Of a DNA stretch of 64,000 nucleotides, positions 41,486-50,534 are shown in pieces. Within the stretch, counting starts at the first letter, position 1. Every line of letters starts with the position of its first letter. The notes beneath the pieces were generated by a model, which had not been told where the DNA came from, did no database searches, and saw only the letters and a program-made list of their open reading frames with translations. Position numbers and translations under genes: made by a program. Source of the stretch: Tenacibaculum lutimaris (lineage in GTDB: Bacteria; Bacteroidota; Bacteroidia; Flavobacteriales; Flavobacteriaceae); NCBI RefSeq assembly GCF_003610735.1, contig NZ_RAQM01000008.1:186001-250000 (forward strand), written 5' to 3'.

Positions 41486-42373
41486 TTATCCTCCAAAACG
41501 TGATGGTTCTGGTAATGGAATTTTAATAGTTTCGTTTGGTACTGTTGGAAACCTGTTGTTTTTCCAGTCTTCTTTTGCTCTTTCTATCAATTTTTTATCT
41601 GAGGCTACAAAATTCCACTCTATAAAACGTTCTTCTGAAAAAGCATCTCCTCCAAAAATATAAATAGTAGAATTTGCTTTAATTTCAAAAGAACATAAGG
41701 TACTATCATTCGCTACCAATAATTGTTTCTCTTTATAAGTGTTTTTATCACTGGTAATGCTTCCTTCCAAAATATACAATGCACTTTCTCCAAACAAATG
41801 TTCTCCTATAGTAACCGTTTTCGTTATTTCAGATTTAATTTCAATAAAATACAATGGACTATAAACTGGAACAGGTGATTGCTTTCCAAAGGCTTTTCCT
41901 GCGATAAGTTTAAATTCTACTCCGTCTTCATTCCAACTTGGTATTTCATCGGCCTCAACATGTGCAAATGTTGGTTCGCATTGTTCCTCTTCTTTTGGCA
42001 ATGCTACCCATATTTGCAATCCATGAAGTTGTTTTTGAGAATGTCGCAAACGATCTGGTGTTCTTTCCGTGTGAACCACTCCTTTACCGGCAGTCATCCA
42101 ATTCACTGCCCCTGGAGTAATTTCTATTTCTGTTCCTAAACTGTCGCGATGTACAATCGCTCCTTCAAACAGGAAAGTAAGTGTAGATAAACCTATGTGA
42201 GGATGCATAGCTACATCTAAATTATCTTGATCACTCAAACACACAGGCCCCATATGATCAATAAAAATAAAAGGCCCTACCATACGTTTCTGGCGAAAAG
42301 GTAATAAACGGCCTACTAAAAAGCTTCCAATATTTGCCGCTCGTTCTTCAATAATTAACTTAGTGTTCGACAT
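41486..42373 (-). CDS. Pirin family protein (first paralogue)
   Basis: A 295-residue bicupin of the pirin family. The N-terminal cupin shows the metal-ligand block MHPHIGLSTLTFLFEGAIVHRDSLG...GAVNWMTAGKGVVHTE, with three or four histidines/glutamates positioned as in pirin. The substrate is unknown; some members have quercetinase activity, others act as redox-sensitive regulators. It is followed 3 bp upstream by the GNAT gene in the same direction, so the two form a likely operon, and a second, more typical pirin lies 430 bp further upstream. Confidence 0.88.
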   Translation of the reverse strand: MSNTKLIIEERAANIGSFLVGRLLPFRQKRMVGPFIFIDHMGPVCLSDQDNLDVAMHPHIGLSTLTFLFEGAIVHRDSLGTEIEITPGAVNWMTAGKGVVHTERTPDRLRHSQKQLHGLQIWVALPKEEEQCEPTFAHVEADEIPSWNEDGVEFKLIAGKAFGKQSPVPVYSPLYFIEIKSEITKTVTIGEHLFGESALYILEGSITSDKNTYKEKQLLVANDSTLCSFEIKANSTIYIFGGDAFSEERFIEWNFVASDKKLIERAKEDWKNNRFPTVPNETIKIPLPEPSRFGG

Positions 42374-42376
42374 AAT

Positions 42377-42694
42377 TTATAATTTATCATAACCTTTAAA
42401 GCTTTTATCTACGATACGCTTCCATTCAGGATGTTTTTTTATATAAGCGAATACATAAGGGCAAAATGGCAACACTGAATTATGGTGTTTTTCAAGATAA
42501 TTCATCGTTTTTTCTACCAAAGCTGCAGCAACACCTTTACCTCCTATTTCTTTTGGTACTTCTGTATGTATCAAAGCTATTTGGCTATGTGTTTCTTTAT
42601 AATCTATAAAAGCAATGCTTCCTTCTACTACTATCTCAAAACGATGTTCTTTTTCGTTTTTTACAAGTGGTATGTTTAGAAATTCTTCTTTCAT
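42377..42694 (-). CDS. NATD1-like GNAT acetyltransferase
   Basis: A 105-residue minimal acetyltransferase of the NATD1/YjdJ type: FEIVVEGSIAFIDYK (strand pair), ALIHTEVPKEIGGKGVAAALVEKTMNYLEKH (motif A with the G-x-G-x-A loop), and the family end LPFCPYVFAYIKKHPEW. The substrate is unknown. It is in the same direction as both pirin genes and directly precedes the first by 3 bp. It likely belongs to a small stress-related unit. Confidence 0.88.
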   Translation of the reverse strand: MKEEFLNIPLVKNEKEHRFEIVVEGSIAFIDYKETHSQIALIHTEVPKEIGGKGVAAALVEKTMNYLEKHHNSVLPFCPYVFAYIKKHPEWKRIVDKSFKGYDKL

Positions 42695-42756
42695 TTTTAT
42701 AAATAGTTTTTTAAAGATTGATTAAAACTTCTTAGCAGACCTCTTTTATTCTTTGA

Positions 42757-42793
42757 TAAAAAAGCAACTCATTGATTTTGAGTTGCTTTTTAA
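42757..42793 (-). terminator. Intrinsic terminator of the second pirin gene
   Basis: AAAAAGCAACTCA / TGAGTTGCTTTTT stem with A-tract side towards the left, downstream of the pirin stop at 42802. Confidence 0.85.
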
Positions 42794-42801
42794 TTTTAGA
42801 G

Positions 42802-43674
42802 TTAATCTTCTAAATATCCAAACTTTCCTGTATTGAAATCCTTAAAAGCTTCTACTAACTCCTCTTGAGTATTCATTACAAATGGACCATAAGCTGCAAT
42901 AGGTTCATTTAATGGTTCTCCGCTTAATACTAAAACTACTGTATCCTCTAGAGCTTCGAGTGTAAATGTATCACCATCATTTGCGAATAAAGCAAAGTGA
43001 TCTTGTAAAACATTTTCCGCTTCATTTATCTTTACACTACCTTCTATAGCTAAAATTGAAGTAGTATAATGCTCAAGAAATGTCAATTGAGTTTTCGCTC
43101 CTTTTTTCAATCGTACATTAAACATATTAACGGGCGAAAATGTAGATGCAGGCCCCTTATTTCCTTTATATTCTCCTGCAATTACCTCTATTTCTCCTTC
43201 ATTATTTGGTAACTGAACTTTAGCCATTTTAGCATTTTCAATTGCTTGATATTTTGGCGGACTCATTTTATCCTTTGCAGGAAGATTTACCCACAATTGT
43301 ACCATTTGAAACTCTCCTCCTTTTTTGCTCCATTCAGTTTCGTGAAACTCTTTGTGTAAAACTCCTGAAGCAGCTGTCATCCATTGTACGTCTCCTTCAC
43401 CAATAATTCCTCCACCTCCTGCACTATCTCCATGCTCAACACGTCCTTTATAGGCAATAGTTACGGTTTCAAAACCTCTATGAGGATGTACTCCCACACC
43501 TTTAGGTTTATCTGTAGGTGGAAAGTTATACTTAGAGTTATAATCTAACATAATAAACGGATCCATTCGTTGCATACTTGAACTTCCTGGAATAAAATTA
43601 TGTACTCTAAATCCGTCTCCTACAAAATGTGGAGTTCCTGGTTTTACTACTCTTTCTATATTTCTTTTTTTCAT
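42802..43674 (-). CDS. Pirin family protein (second paralogue)
   Basis: A 290-residue pirin. The N-terminal cupin ligands lie in GVHPHRGFETVTIAYKGRVEHGDSAGGGGIIGEGDVQWMTAASGVLHKEFHE, very close to the canonical pirin sequence, and the C-terminal cupin is reduced to EHYTTSILAIEGSVKI. It differs clearly from the paralogue encoded at 41486. It is transcribed after the 114-residue gene (16 bp) and the Crp/Fnr regulator gene, and may be a target of that regulator. Confidence 0.9.
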   Translation of the reverse strand: MKKRNIERVVKPGTPHFVGDGFRVHNFIPGSSSMQRMDPFIMLDYNSKYNFPPTDKPKGVGVHPHRGFETVTIAYKGRVEHGDSAGGGGIIGEGDVQWMTAASGVLHKEFHETEWSKKGGEFQMVQLWVNLPAKDKMSPPKYQAIENAKMAKVQLPNNEGEIEVIAGEYKGNKGPASTFSPVNMFNVRLKKGAKTQLTFLEHYTTSILAIEGSVKINEAENVLQDHFALFANDGDTFTLEALEDTVVLVLSGEPLNEPIAAYGPFVMNTQEELVEAFKDFNTGKFGYLED

Positions 43675-43690
43675 CTTTCTATCCTTTTTA

Positions 43691-44035
43691 TTAATTTAAA
43701 CTATATGCTAGCTTTATTTCAAATGAATTATCTAAATAATTACGTTGTGCTCCTGGTTTATTTTTTGACCAATAAGCTTTTTTTACATTTTCTGAAAGTG
43801 TAGTTTCATTCTTATAAACCATTACAATCGCTTCAGGAAATAGTACTGTAATTATCTTCTTTAATTTATTTCTATCTATTTCATTTATACCTTCTGAGAT
43901 AGCTAACACACTATATGATTGTTGATATAATTTTTCAATGGCTGTTTCGACATTACTAACAGTTGAAACTTGCCAGTTTAAAATTTTAGGCATTGTTGTA
44001 TTTTTTGTTACAACTAATGTTTTTAAATGTCTCAT
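43691..44035 (-). CDS. Small protein of unknown function, receiver-like
   Basis: A 114-residue cytoplasmic protein. Alternating strands and helices (TLVVTKN, NWQVSTVSNVETAIEKLYQQSYSVLAISEG, IDRNKLKKIITVLFPEAIVMVY, ENVKKAYWSKNK) resemble a response-regulator receiver fold with a degenerate phosphorylation site. No known family is assigned. It lies 16 bp upstream of the second pirin gene in the same direction and is probably co-transcribed with it. Confidence 0.6.
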   Translation of the reverse strand: MRHLKTLVVTKNTTMPKILNWQVSTVSNVETAIEKLYQQSYSVLAISEGINEIDRNKLKKIITVLFPEAIVMVYKNETTLSENVKKAYWSKNKPGAQRNYLDNSFEIKLAYSLN

Positions 44036-44107
44036 AATAAATCCTTTTATTTTACTGTAAAATTACAGCAACAAAAAAGGATATGCATTGACCTATGGTA
44101 AGAAGTG

Positions 44108-44707
44108 TTATTTATGTGGTTTGAAGTTTTCTTCTGCAAGAGCTTTACGAACACGACTCAAACTTTCTGGTGTTATACCTAAATACGAAGCAATCATCCA
44201 TTGGGGAACACGAAGCATAATATCAGGATACATACTCACAAAATCTAAGTAGCGACTTTTTGCTGACACTCCCAATAACTGACTTATGCGCTTATATAAA
44301 TGTCGAATATGATTTTGTAATAACTGCTCGTTTTTTTCTCTAAAATCAGTATTTATTTTCGATACTTCATTTATAAAGTGCTCGTCGAACATTACAACTA
44401 AAGTATCTTCTACTGCATCTATATAATAGGTAGAAGGTTCTTGAAAAAAGACACTTCCTCTGTCACTTACAATCCATCCTTCTGTAGCAAATTGCAAAAT
44501 ATTTTCTTTTCCTTCTTCATTTAAAGCATACATGCGTAACAAACCTTGTTCTACAAAAAAGAAATGTGAACAAATTGCTCCTTGCTTTAATAAGAAGTCG
44601 TTTTTAAAAATCTTCTTTGTTTGAATAAGTGGTTCTATTAAAGCATAATCTTGTTCAGATAATCCTCCTTTTTCAATAAAATGTTTCTTTAAGTTGGGTA
44701 ACTCCAT
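44108..44707 (-). CDS. Crp/Fnr family transcriptional regulator
   Basis: A 199-residue protein with a cyclic-nucleotide-binding-type beta-roll (FLLKQGAICSHFFFVEQGLLRMYALNEEGKENIL...FFQEPSTYYIDAVEDTLVVMF) and a C-terminal winged helix (MLRVPQWMIASYLGITPESLSRVRKAL). No Fnr-type iron-sulfur cysteines are seen. I use the ATG at 44707, which starts MELPNLKKHF; an upstream TTG would add seven residues. It heads the minus-strand group of pirin, receiver-like and GNAT genes and may control them. Confidence 0.9.
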   Translation of the reverse strand: MELPNLKKHFIEKGGLSEQDYALIEPLIQTKKIFKNDFLLKQGAICSHFFFVEQGLLRMYALNEEGKENILQFATEGWIVSDRGSVFFQEPSTYYIDAVEDTLVVMFDEHFINEVSKINTDFREKNEQLLQNHIRHLYKRISQLLGVSAKSRYLDFVSMYPDIMLRVPQWMIASYLGITPESLSRVRKALAEENFKPHK

Positions 44708-44748
44708 GCATCTAATATATGCTATCAAGAATATTTACACAACTTAGT

Positions 44749-45303
44749 TTATTCTTTTGGAGTTTTATTAATTACCCTGCCACGATAATTTATAGATCTT
44801 TTCTGATTACTAATAACGTAAATAGAAGTAGATAAACTAGGATATATTCTAACGATTACATTGTAATTTTCGGTTGTGTTATTTTTATCGTTTATTTTGA
44901 AATTAATTCTATAACTATTCTCTTTTGCTTTGTTAATAGTTAAATTTTTAGGCACTCCTTCAAATACAATTCCGATATCTGTACCTCCGTAAGATCCACC
45001 TGATTGACGTTCTCCAAAATAAGGCAAATACGCTGAAACAGTATCTTTTTTCATTTTAAAGAAATTAGTGTTTCCTATTAAATTTATATTTCCAGCGCTA
45101 CTTCCGCTAGGTAACATACCCGCATTGGCTATTTGTGTCATCGCAAACGTAGCTTGAGGTTCTGCCCATTCAGATTCTATCTCAAAAGTTTTACTTTCAA
45201 TAAGAACTTTTAAATTATCTATTTCTGCTTGAGTTGCTTTTCTTGAAGAGGCGCAACTAAACAGTATAAAAATTACACCTACTAAAATGCTATACCTTTT
45301 CAT
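44749..45303 (-). CDS. DUF4251 family lipoprotein
   Basis: A 184-residue lipoprotein: the signal MKRYSILVGVIFILFSC ends in a lipobox cysteine at residue 17. The mature part is a DUF4251 domain, recognisable from KTFEIESEWAEPQAT, the disordered Gly/Ser-rich segment, FFKMKKDTVSAYLPYFGERQSGG, IVFEGVPKNLTI and the end SIYVISNQKRSINYRGRV. This family is widespread in Bacteroidota with unknown function. It is probably an outer-membrane lipoprotein facing the periplasm. Confidence 0.88.
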   Translation of the reverse strand: MKRYSILVGVIFILFSCASSRKATQAEIDNLKVLIESKTFEIESEWAEPQATFAMTQIANAGMLPSGSSAGNINLIGNTNFFKMKKDTVSAYLPYFGERQSGGSYGGTDIGIVFEGVPKNLTINKAKENSYRINFKINDKNNTTENYNVIVRIYPSLSTSIYVISNQKRSINYRGRVINKTPKE

Positions 45304-45615
45304 ATTATACTGATTTTAAAACCTATACAAGATACTCAAATCTAATGAGTTTTTCAAGAGAAGAAGTTATTTTAACTATTTATAAATTAAAAAAATAAAG
45401 GAGGTTCTCAAAACAAACCTCCTTTACTATAAATGAACTTTCGGGGGGGAGACTTCATTTATTATTCTACTATAACTTTATACTATGCAATAATAAGTTT
45501 CTTAATTTGATAAGTACTACTCCTAAAAGGTCAATAATTACTCTAAAAAGTTTATTTATAATATAAAAAAGATCAGAAGTTAACTTCTAACCTTGGTACA
45601 TCTATTATTCAAATA
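45304..45615. other. Intergenic region with two hairpins
   Basis: No protein gene is seen. A strong hairpin AAAGGAGGTT / AACCTCCTTT at 45397-45425 is followed by a second one whose arms AAATGAA and TTCATTT (45430-45460) enclose a run of seven G. The first could terminate a transcript in either direction. The second is of unknown nature and might be a small RNA element. Confidence 0.5.
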
Positions 45616-46170
45616 TTATTTTTGCTTTGGAGGCACGTAAAACAATTCTGGTTTTGCACCTTTTATATCTCTGTAGAAATCATAAATATGATTCATATCC
45701 TTATTCATGTTATCTGTTAAATAATACGGAGGCGCTACTATAATTTGTTTGTTTTCAAAATCGAAAGCAAACATTACTACTGGTACATTAGCTCCTTTAG
45801 CTATATAATAAAATCCTGTTTTCCATTCTGTTATTTTCGCTCGAGTTCCTTCAGGAGATAACGCTAAGCGAAATTCATCATGCTGATTAAATAAATTTAC
45901 AATAGCTTCTACCTTGTTTGTACTCTTACTTCTATCAACAGGAGAACCTCCTAGGGCTCTAAAAATAAATCCGAATGGAGGTTTAAACAAAGAAGCCTTA
46001 CCTATAAAATTGATTTTAACACCATAAGTGTTTCTTGCTAAAATAGCTATAGGGAAATCTTTCCAACTCGTATGCGGTGCCCCAATAACCACATACTTTT
46101 TTAAATCTCTTGGAAAATCTCCTACCAACTTCCAGCCTAAAACTTTGTGAAATATAAATTTAGATATCAT
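45616..46170 (-). CDS. 1-acyl-glycerol-3-phosphate acyltransferase-like protein
   Basis: A 184-residue acyltransferase of the PlsC type. The catalytic H-x4-D motif is in GAPHTSWKDFPIA and the acyl-acceptor block is LSPEGTRAK. It has one N-terminal hydrophobic stretch. These enzymes add a second acyl chain in phospholipid synthesis, or acylate other membrane lipids. I start at the ATG at 46170; an in-frame TTG at 46218 would add 16 residues (MIFIRKTVSLTLITVR) and give a longer membrane anchor. The gene is divergent from rmuC. Confidence 0.85.
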   Translation of the reverse strand: MISKFIFHKVLGWKLVGDFPRDLKKYVVIGAPHTSWKDFPIAILARNTYGVKINFIGKASLFKPPFGFIFRALGGSPVDRSKSTNKVEAIVNLFNQHDEFRLALSPEGTRAKITEWKTGFYYIAKGANVPVVMFAFDFENKQIIVAPPYYLTDNMNKDMNHIYDFYRDIKGAKPELFYVPPKQK

Positions 46171-46240
46171 TCTAACAGTTATAAGGGTCAATGATACGGT
46201 TTTCCTTATAAAAATCAAATAATTTTAACCTATCTTGTCC

Positions 46241-46248
46241 TATATTTG
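46241..46248 (+). promoter_or_regulatory. -7 promoter element of rmuC
   Basis: TATATTTG matches TAnnTTTG, 28 nt before the ATG at 46277. It also supports that start over the in-frame TTG at 46235. Confidence 0.6.
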
Positions 46249-46276
46249 TTCATTTAATAAACTTTTAAATATCCTG

Positions 46277-47656
46277 ATGAATACCACTCTTTTACTTATT
46301 TTTATTGCTATTAGTACCCTTGTTATTGGATTTATTATTGGAAACCTACTCTCTAAATTAAAGTTTAAACAACAAACTACCGATTTAGAAAAAGAAATTG
46401 CTTCGTTACAAAACAATCAAACCAGTTTTGAGGCTCAAAAAAGAGAAAAAGAACAGTTTTTTTCTCAGCAAAAAGAAGATTTTTTAAAACGTTTAGACGA
46501 AAAAACGAAAGAAAACAATGAATTACGTCGTGAAAAGGATTTTTCTTCTATTGAATTGGCTAGAAAAAATGAAGAATTAAAAAACCTACAATTAAAGCTA
46601 AACGAAAATAAAGAGGAAGTAGAAAACTTACAGGAAAAATTCACCAAAGAGTTTGAAAATTTAGCTAATAAAATTTTAGACGAGAAATCGAATAAGTTTA
46701 CGGAACAGAACAAGAAAAATATTAAAGATATTTTAAATCCACTTCAAGAAAAAATACAAACTTTTGAAAAGAAGGTTGAGGATACTCAAAAAGAAAGTAT
46801 TTCTATGCACTCTGCTTTAAAAGAGCAATTGTTAGGTTTAAAAGAGTTAAATGCTCAGATGAGTAAAGAAACCATCAACTTAACTAAAGCCTTAAAAGGT
46901 GATAGTAAAACTCAGGGTAATTGGGGAGAATTGGTTTTAGAGCGTGTGTTAGAAAAGTCAGGTTTAGAAAAAGATCGTGAGTACTTTGTACAACAATCTT
47001 TTACGAATGAAGATGGTAAACGTATTATGCCCGATGTGGTCATTCACTTACCCGACAACAAAAAAATGATTGTCGATTCAAAAGTATCATTAACTGCTTA
47101 CGAACAATTTATAAATACTGAAGATGATCAAGAAAAAGAACGTTTTTTAAAGGAACATGTAAACTCATTAAAACGTCACGTAGAGCAACTATCAGAAAAG
47201 AAATATGAAGACATCTACAAAATAGAATCTCCTGATTTTGTTCTGCTTTTTGTACCAATTGAACCTGCTTTTGCTGTAGCTTTAAATGAAGATAATACGT
47301 TATATAACAAAGCTTTCGAAAGGAATATTGTAATTGTTACTCCAACGACACTACTAGCAACATTACGTACTATTGATACAATGTGGAATAACGAAAAACA
47401 ACAACGTAACGCGTTAGAAATTGCTCGTCAAGCTGGTGCTTTATATGATAAGTTTCAAGGCTTACTAACCGACTTGGTAAATATTGGTAAGAAAATAGAT
47501 GGTACCAAAGCCGATTATGCTGCTGCTATGAATAAATTGGTTGAAGGTAGAGGTAACTTAATTACCAGTGTAGAAAAACTGAAAAAAATGGGGGCCAAAG
47601 CTAAAAAAGCACTTCCTGAAAAAATTCTTGAACGAGCTCAAGACAATGACGAATAA
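46277..47656 (+). CDS. rmuC: DNA recombination protein RmuC
   Basis: A 459-residue protein with one N-terminal transmembrane helix (MNTTLLLIFIAISTLVIGFI), a long coiled coil (~residues 30-190) and the PD-(D/E)XK-like nuclease domain: GNWGELVLERVLEKSGL, MPDVVIHLPDNKKMIVDSKVSLTAYE (with the D...D-x-K catalytic triad) and FVPIEPAFAVAL. RmuC limits DNA inversions and is thought to be a nuclease. I chose the ATG after the -7 element; a TTG further upstream would precede the transcription start. Confidence 0.93.
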   Translation: MNTTLLLIFIAISTLVIGFIIGNLLSKLKFKQQTTDLEKEIASLQNNQTSFEAQKREKEQFFSQQKEDFLKRLDEKTKENNELRREKDFSSIELARKNEELKNLQLKLNENKEEVENLQEKFTKEFENLANKILDEKSNKFTEQNKKNIKDILNPLQEKIQTFEKKVEDTQKESISMHSALKEQLLGLKELNAQMSKETINLTKALKGDSKTQGNWGELVLERVLEKSGLEKDREYFVQQSFTNEDGKRIMPDVVIHLPDNKKMIVDSKVSLTAYEQFINTEDDQEKERFLKEHVNSLKRHVEQLSEKKYEDIYKIESPDFVLLFVPIEPAFAVALNEDNTLYNKAFERNIVIVTPTTLLATLRTIDTMWNNEKQQRNALEIARQAGALYDKFQGLLTDLVNIGKKIDGTKADYAAAMNKLVEGRGNLITSVEKLKKMGAKAKKALPEKILERAQDNDE

Positions 47657-47693
47657 AAAAAGGTCGCTCTAAATATTTTAGAGCGACCTTTTT
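47655..47693. terminator. Bidirectional intrinsic terminator
   Basis: AAAAAGGTCGCTCTAAA / TTTAGAGCGACCTTTTT stem between the convergent rmuC and glyA genes. Confidence 0.92.
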
Positions 47694-47722
47694 ATTTATA
47701 CCTTATTAGAAGGCATTGCCTT

Positions 47723-48997
47723 CTACATAATAAACAAACGTCTGTGGTGCATTAAGTCGTATACCTTCTCACCTACTGCTTCTAATACCTCTTCGTTATC
47801 AGCATTCATTAAAGCTTCATCAATCAAGTCAACAACTACTTCCATATCTGCTTCTTTTAAACCACGAGTGGTAACTGCAGCAGTACCTACACGAATACCT
47901 GAAGTAACAAATGGTGATTCAGTATCAAACGGAACCATGTTTTTGTTTACAGTAATTTCAGCTTTACCTAATGCTTCTTCAGCAGCTTTACCTGTAATGT
48001 TTTTATTTCGTAAATCAATCAACATACAGTGGTTATCTGTACCTCCTGAGATAATCTCATATCCTTTTGCTACAAATGCTTTCGCCATTGCTTGTGCATT
48101 TTCTTTTACTTGGATTTGATAATCTAAGAACTCATCTGTTAACGCTTCACCAAAAGCAACTGCTTTAGCAGCAATAACGTGCTCTAATGGTCCACCTTGA
48201 TTTCCTGGGAATACCGCAGAATTAATCAAAGTTGACATTTTCTTTAATTTTCCTGATTTTAATTTTTCTCCGAATGGATTCTCAAAATCTTTTCCAATCA
48301 TAATCATCCCTCCACGAGGTCCACGTAACGTTTTGTGAGTTGTTGTCGTAACAATGTGACAGTGAGGTAATGGATCTGATAAAATTCCTTTAGCAATTAA
48401 TCCTGCTGGATGCGAAATATCAGCCATTAAAATAGCACCAACGCTATCAGCAATTTCTCTAAATTTCTTAAAGTCTATATCACGAGAATACGCAGAAGCA
48501 CCTGCAATAATTAATTTAGGCTTATGCTCGTTAGCTTGTTGCTCTAAATGTTTATAATCAATATATCCAGTTTCTTTATCTACTCCGTAAAATACTGGAT
48601 TGTATAATTTACCAGAAAAGTTTACTGGCGAACCGTGAGTTAAGTGACCTCCGTGAGATAAATCGAAACCTAAAATAGTATCACCTGGCTTTAAACATGC
48701 AGCAAAAACAGCTGTGTTAGCCTGACTTCCAGAGTGTGGCTGTACGTTTACGTACTCAGCACCGAAAAGTTCTTTTGCTCTATCAATAGCAATTTGCTCT
48801 ACGATATCTACTACCTCACATCCACCGTAATAACGCTTTTGTGGGTACCCTTCAGCATATTTATTTGTTAAAACCGATCCTTGAGCTTCCATTACTTGGT
48901 CGCTTACAAAATTTTCAGAAGCAATCAACTCTAATCCGTTTAGCTGACGTTCTTTTTCTTCTTGAATTAAATCAAATATTTGATGATCTTTTTGCAT
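47723..48997 (-). CDS. glyA: Serine hydroxymethyltransferase
   Basis: A 424-residue PLP enzyme that interconverts serine and glycine with transfer of a one-carbon unit to tetrahydrofolate. It has the signature [13 protein letters not shown] (~21), [16 protein letters not shown] (~44), the PLP-lysine block [15 protein letters not shown] (~219-232) and the end MHHRRLFIM. Length and motifs are fully normal. A -7 element lies 26 nt upstream. The neighbour fumarylacetoacetase gene is divergent. Confidence 0.97.
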   Translation of the reverse strand: MQKDHQIFDLIQEEKERQLNGLELIASENFVSDQVMEAQGSVLTNKYAEGYPQKRYYGGCEVVDIVEQIAIDRAKELFGAEYVNVQPHSGSQANTAVFAACLKPGDTILGFDLSHGGHLTHGSPVNFSGKLYNPVFYGVDKETGYIDYKHLEQQANEHKPKLIIAGASAYSRDIDFKKFREIADSVGAILMADISHPAGLIAKGILSDPLPHCHIVTTTTHKTLRGPRGGMIMIGKDFENPFGEKLKSGKLKKMSTLINSAVFPGNQGGPLEHVIAAKAVAFGEALTDEFLDYQIQVKENAQAMAKAFVAKGYEIISGGTDNHCMLIDLRNKNITGKAAEEALGKAEITVNKNMVPFDTESPFVTSGIRVGTAAVTTRGLKEADMEVVVDLIDEALMNADNEEVLEAVGEKVYDLMHHRRLFIM

Positions 48998-49022
48998 GTT
49001 GTGTGTTGTTACATAAAGTAGC

Positions 49023-49030
49023 CAAAAGTA
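49023..49030 (-). promoter_or_regulatory. -7 promoter element of glyA
   Basis: On the minus strand TACTTTTG (TAnnTTTG). A TTG-containing -33 element with a 14-nt spacer is also visible on that strand. Confidence 0.55.
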
Positions 49031-49165
49031 CTAATTTTATTCTTCAATTTTTACAGATTTTACAAGAACTGTTTCTAAATATACTTTCACATTTTTTTTA
49101 CTCATCTTTTTGGGGTAAATTGAAAAAAATATGTAGGTTTGATGAAAATATAATAAAAACGATAA

Positions 49166-50443
49166 ATGGAAATAACTGCTAATAATCCGAATAGAAAATC
49201 TTGGTTAACTGTGGCTGAAGACTCAGATTTCCCTATTCAAAACATACCTTTTGGGGTTTTTCTAACTAAAGACGATATTATAACTATTGGTACTAGAATT
49301 GGTGATTACGCTATTGATTTAGGTGCTTTACATCAATTAGGATACTTTGACGGAATCCCATTAACAGATGACATTTTTTTACAAGATACCTTAAATGATT
49401 TTATTGCTGACGGACGTAAAACTTGGCGTTTAGTTCGTAATAGAATCGCTGATATTTTTGATGTAAAAAATAGTAAGCTACGAGATAACGCTGAACACAA
49501 AGACAAGATAATCTTTAGAATGGATGAAGTTGAAATGCAACTTCCTGTTTCTGTAGGAGATTATACCGATTTTTACGCAAGTAAAGAACATGCCACTAAT
49601 GTAGGAAGCTTATTTAGAGATCCTGAAAACGCTTTATTGCCTAACTGGTTACAAATTCCTATCGGTTATCACGGAAGAAGTTCTTCAATTGTACCATCAG
49701 GAACACCTATTCACCGTCCTGTTGGACAGCAACGTCCTAACGAAGGTGAAACTACACCTAATTTCGGACCTTCAAAATTATTAGATTTTGAATTAGAAAT
49801 GGCCTTTATTACTACTGTTGCGAACGATTTAGGAGACAGAATTCCTATTGAAGAAGCTGAAGAATACATCTTCGGATTGGTGTTGTTTAATGACTGGTCT
49901 GCTCGTGATATTCAAGCTTGGGAGTACGTTCCTTTAGGGCCTTTCTTAGGTAAAAACTTTGCTTCTACTATTTCTCCTTGGATTGTAACTTTAGATGCTT
50001 TAGAGCCTTTTAGAGTAGACAACCCTAAACAAGTATTTGAACCATTACCTTACTTAAAAAAAGAAGGAAAAGACAGCTACGATATCAATTTACAAATGGC
50101 TATTCAACCAGAAGGTAAAGAAGAAACTGTAGTATGTAATTCTAACTTTAAATATATGTACTGGACAATGGTACAACAATTGGCGCATCACACGGTAAAC
50201 GGATGTCCTGTAAATGCTGGAGATATGATGGGAAGTGGTACCATTTCTGGACCAACACAAGATAGTTTTGGATCGATGTTAGAATTAACTTGGAGAGGTC
50301 AAAACCCTATTAAAATGAACGATGGTAGCGAGCGTAAATTTATCAATGATAACGATACAGTTATTATGCGCGGTTACTGTAAAAATGAAAAAGTTCGTAT
50401 TGGTTTTGGAGAGTGTTCTGGTAAAGTTTTACCTGCTAAATAA
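49166..50443 (+). CDS. fahA: Fumarylacetoacetase
   Basis: A 425-residue protein that cleaves fumarylacetoacetate to fumarate and acetoacetate in the last step of tyrosine and phenylalanine degradation. It has the FAH core: VGDYTDFYASKEHATNVGSLFRD, PIGYHGRSSSIVPSGTPI, the metal-binding block LDFELEMAFI...YIFGLVLFNDWSARDIQAWEYVPLGPFLGKNFASTISPWIV and the closing GDMMGSGTISGP. The aspartate and glutamates of the metal site are present. No other tyrosine-degradation gene is adjacent. Confidence 0.93.
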   Translation: MEITANNPNRKSWLTVAEDSDFPIQNIPFGVFLTKDDIITIGTRIGDYAIDLGALHQLGYFDGIPLTDDIFLQDTLNDFIADGRKTWRLVRNRIADIFDVKNSKLRDNAEHKDKIIFRMDEVEMQLPVSVGDYTDFYASKEHATNVGSLFRDPENALLPNWLQIPIGYHGRSSSIVPSGTPIHRPVGQQRPNEGETTPNFGPSKLLDFELEMAFITTVANDLGDRIPIEEAEEYIFGLVLFNDWSARDIQAWEYVPLGPFLGKNFASTISPWIVTLDALEPFRVDNPKQVFEPLPYLKKEGKDSYDINLQMAIQPEGKEETVVCNSNFKYMYWTMVQQLAHHTVNGCPVNAGDMMGSGTISGPTQDSFGSMLELTWRGQNPIKMNDGSERKFINDNDTVIMRGYCKNEKVRIGFGECSGKVLPAK

Positions 50444-50465
50444 TAATCCAAACCATAATAAAAAT

Positions 50466-50499
50466 AAAAAAATCCGATTCACATGAATCGGATTTTTTT
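50466..50499. terminator. Bidirectional intrinsic terminator
   Basis: AAAAAATCCGATTC / GAATCGGATTTTTT stem with a 4-nt loop between the convergent fahA and helicase genes. Confidence 0.9.
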
Positions 50500-50534
50500 A
50501 TTTTTATTACTTACACAAGTAAGTAATGTATATT

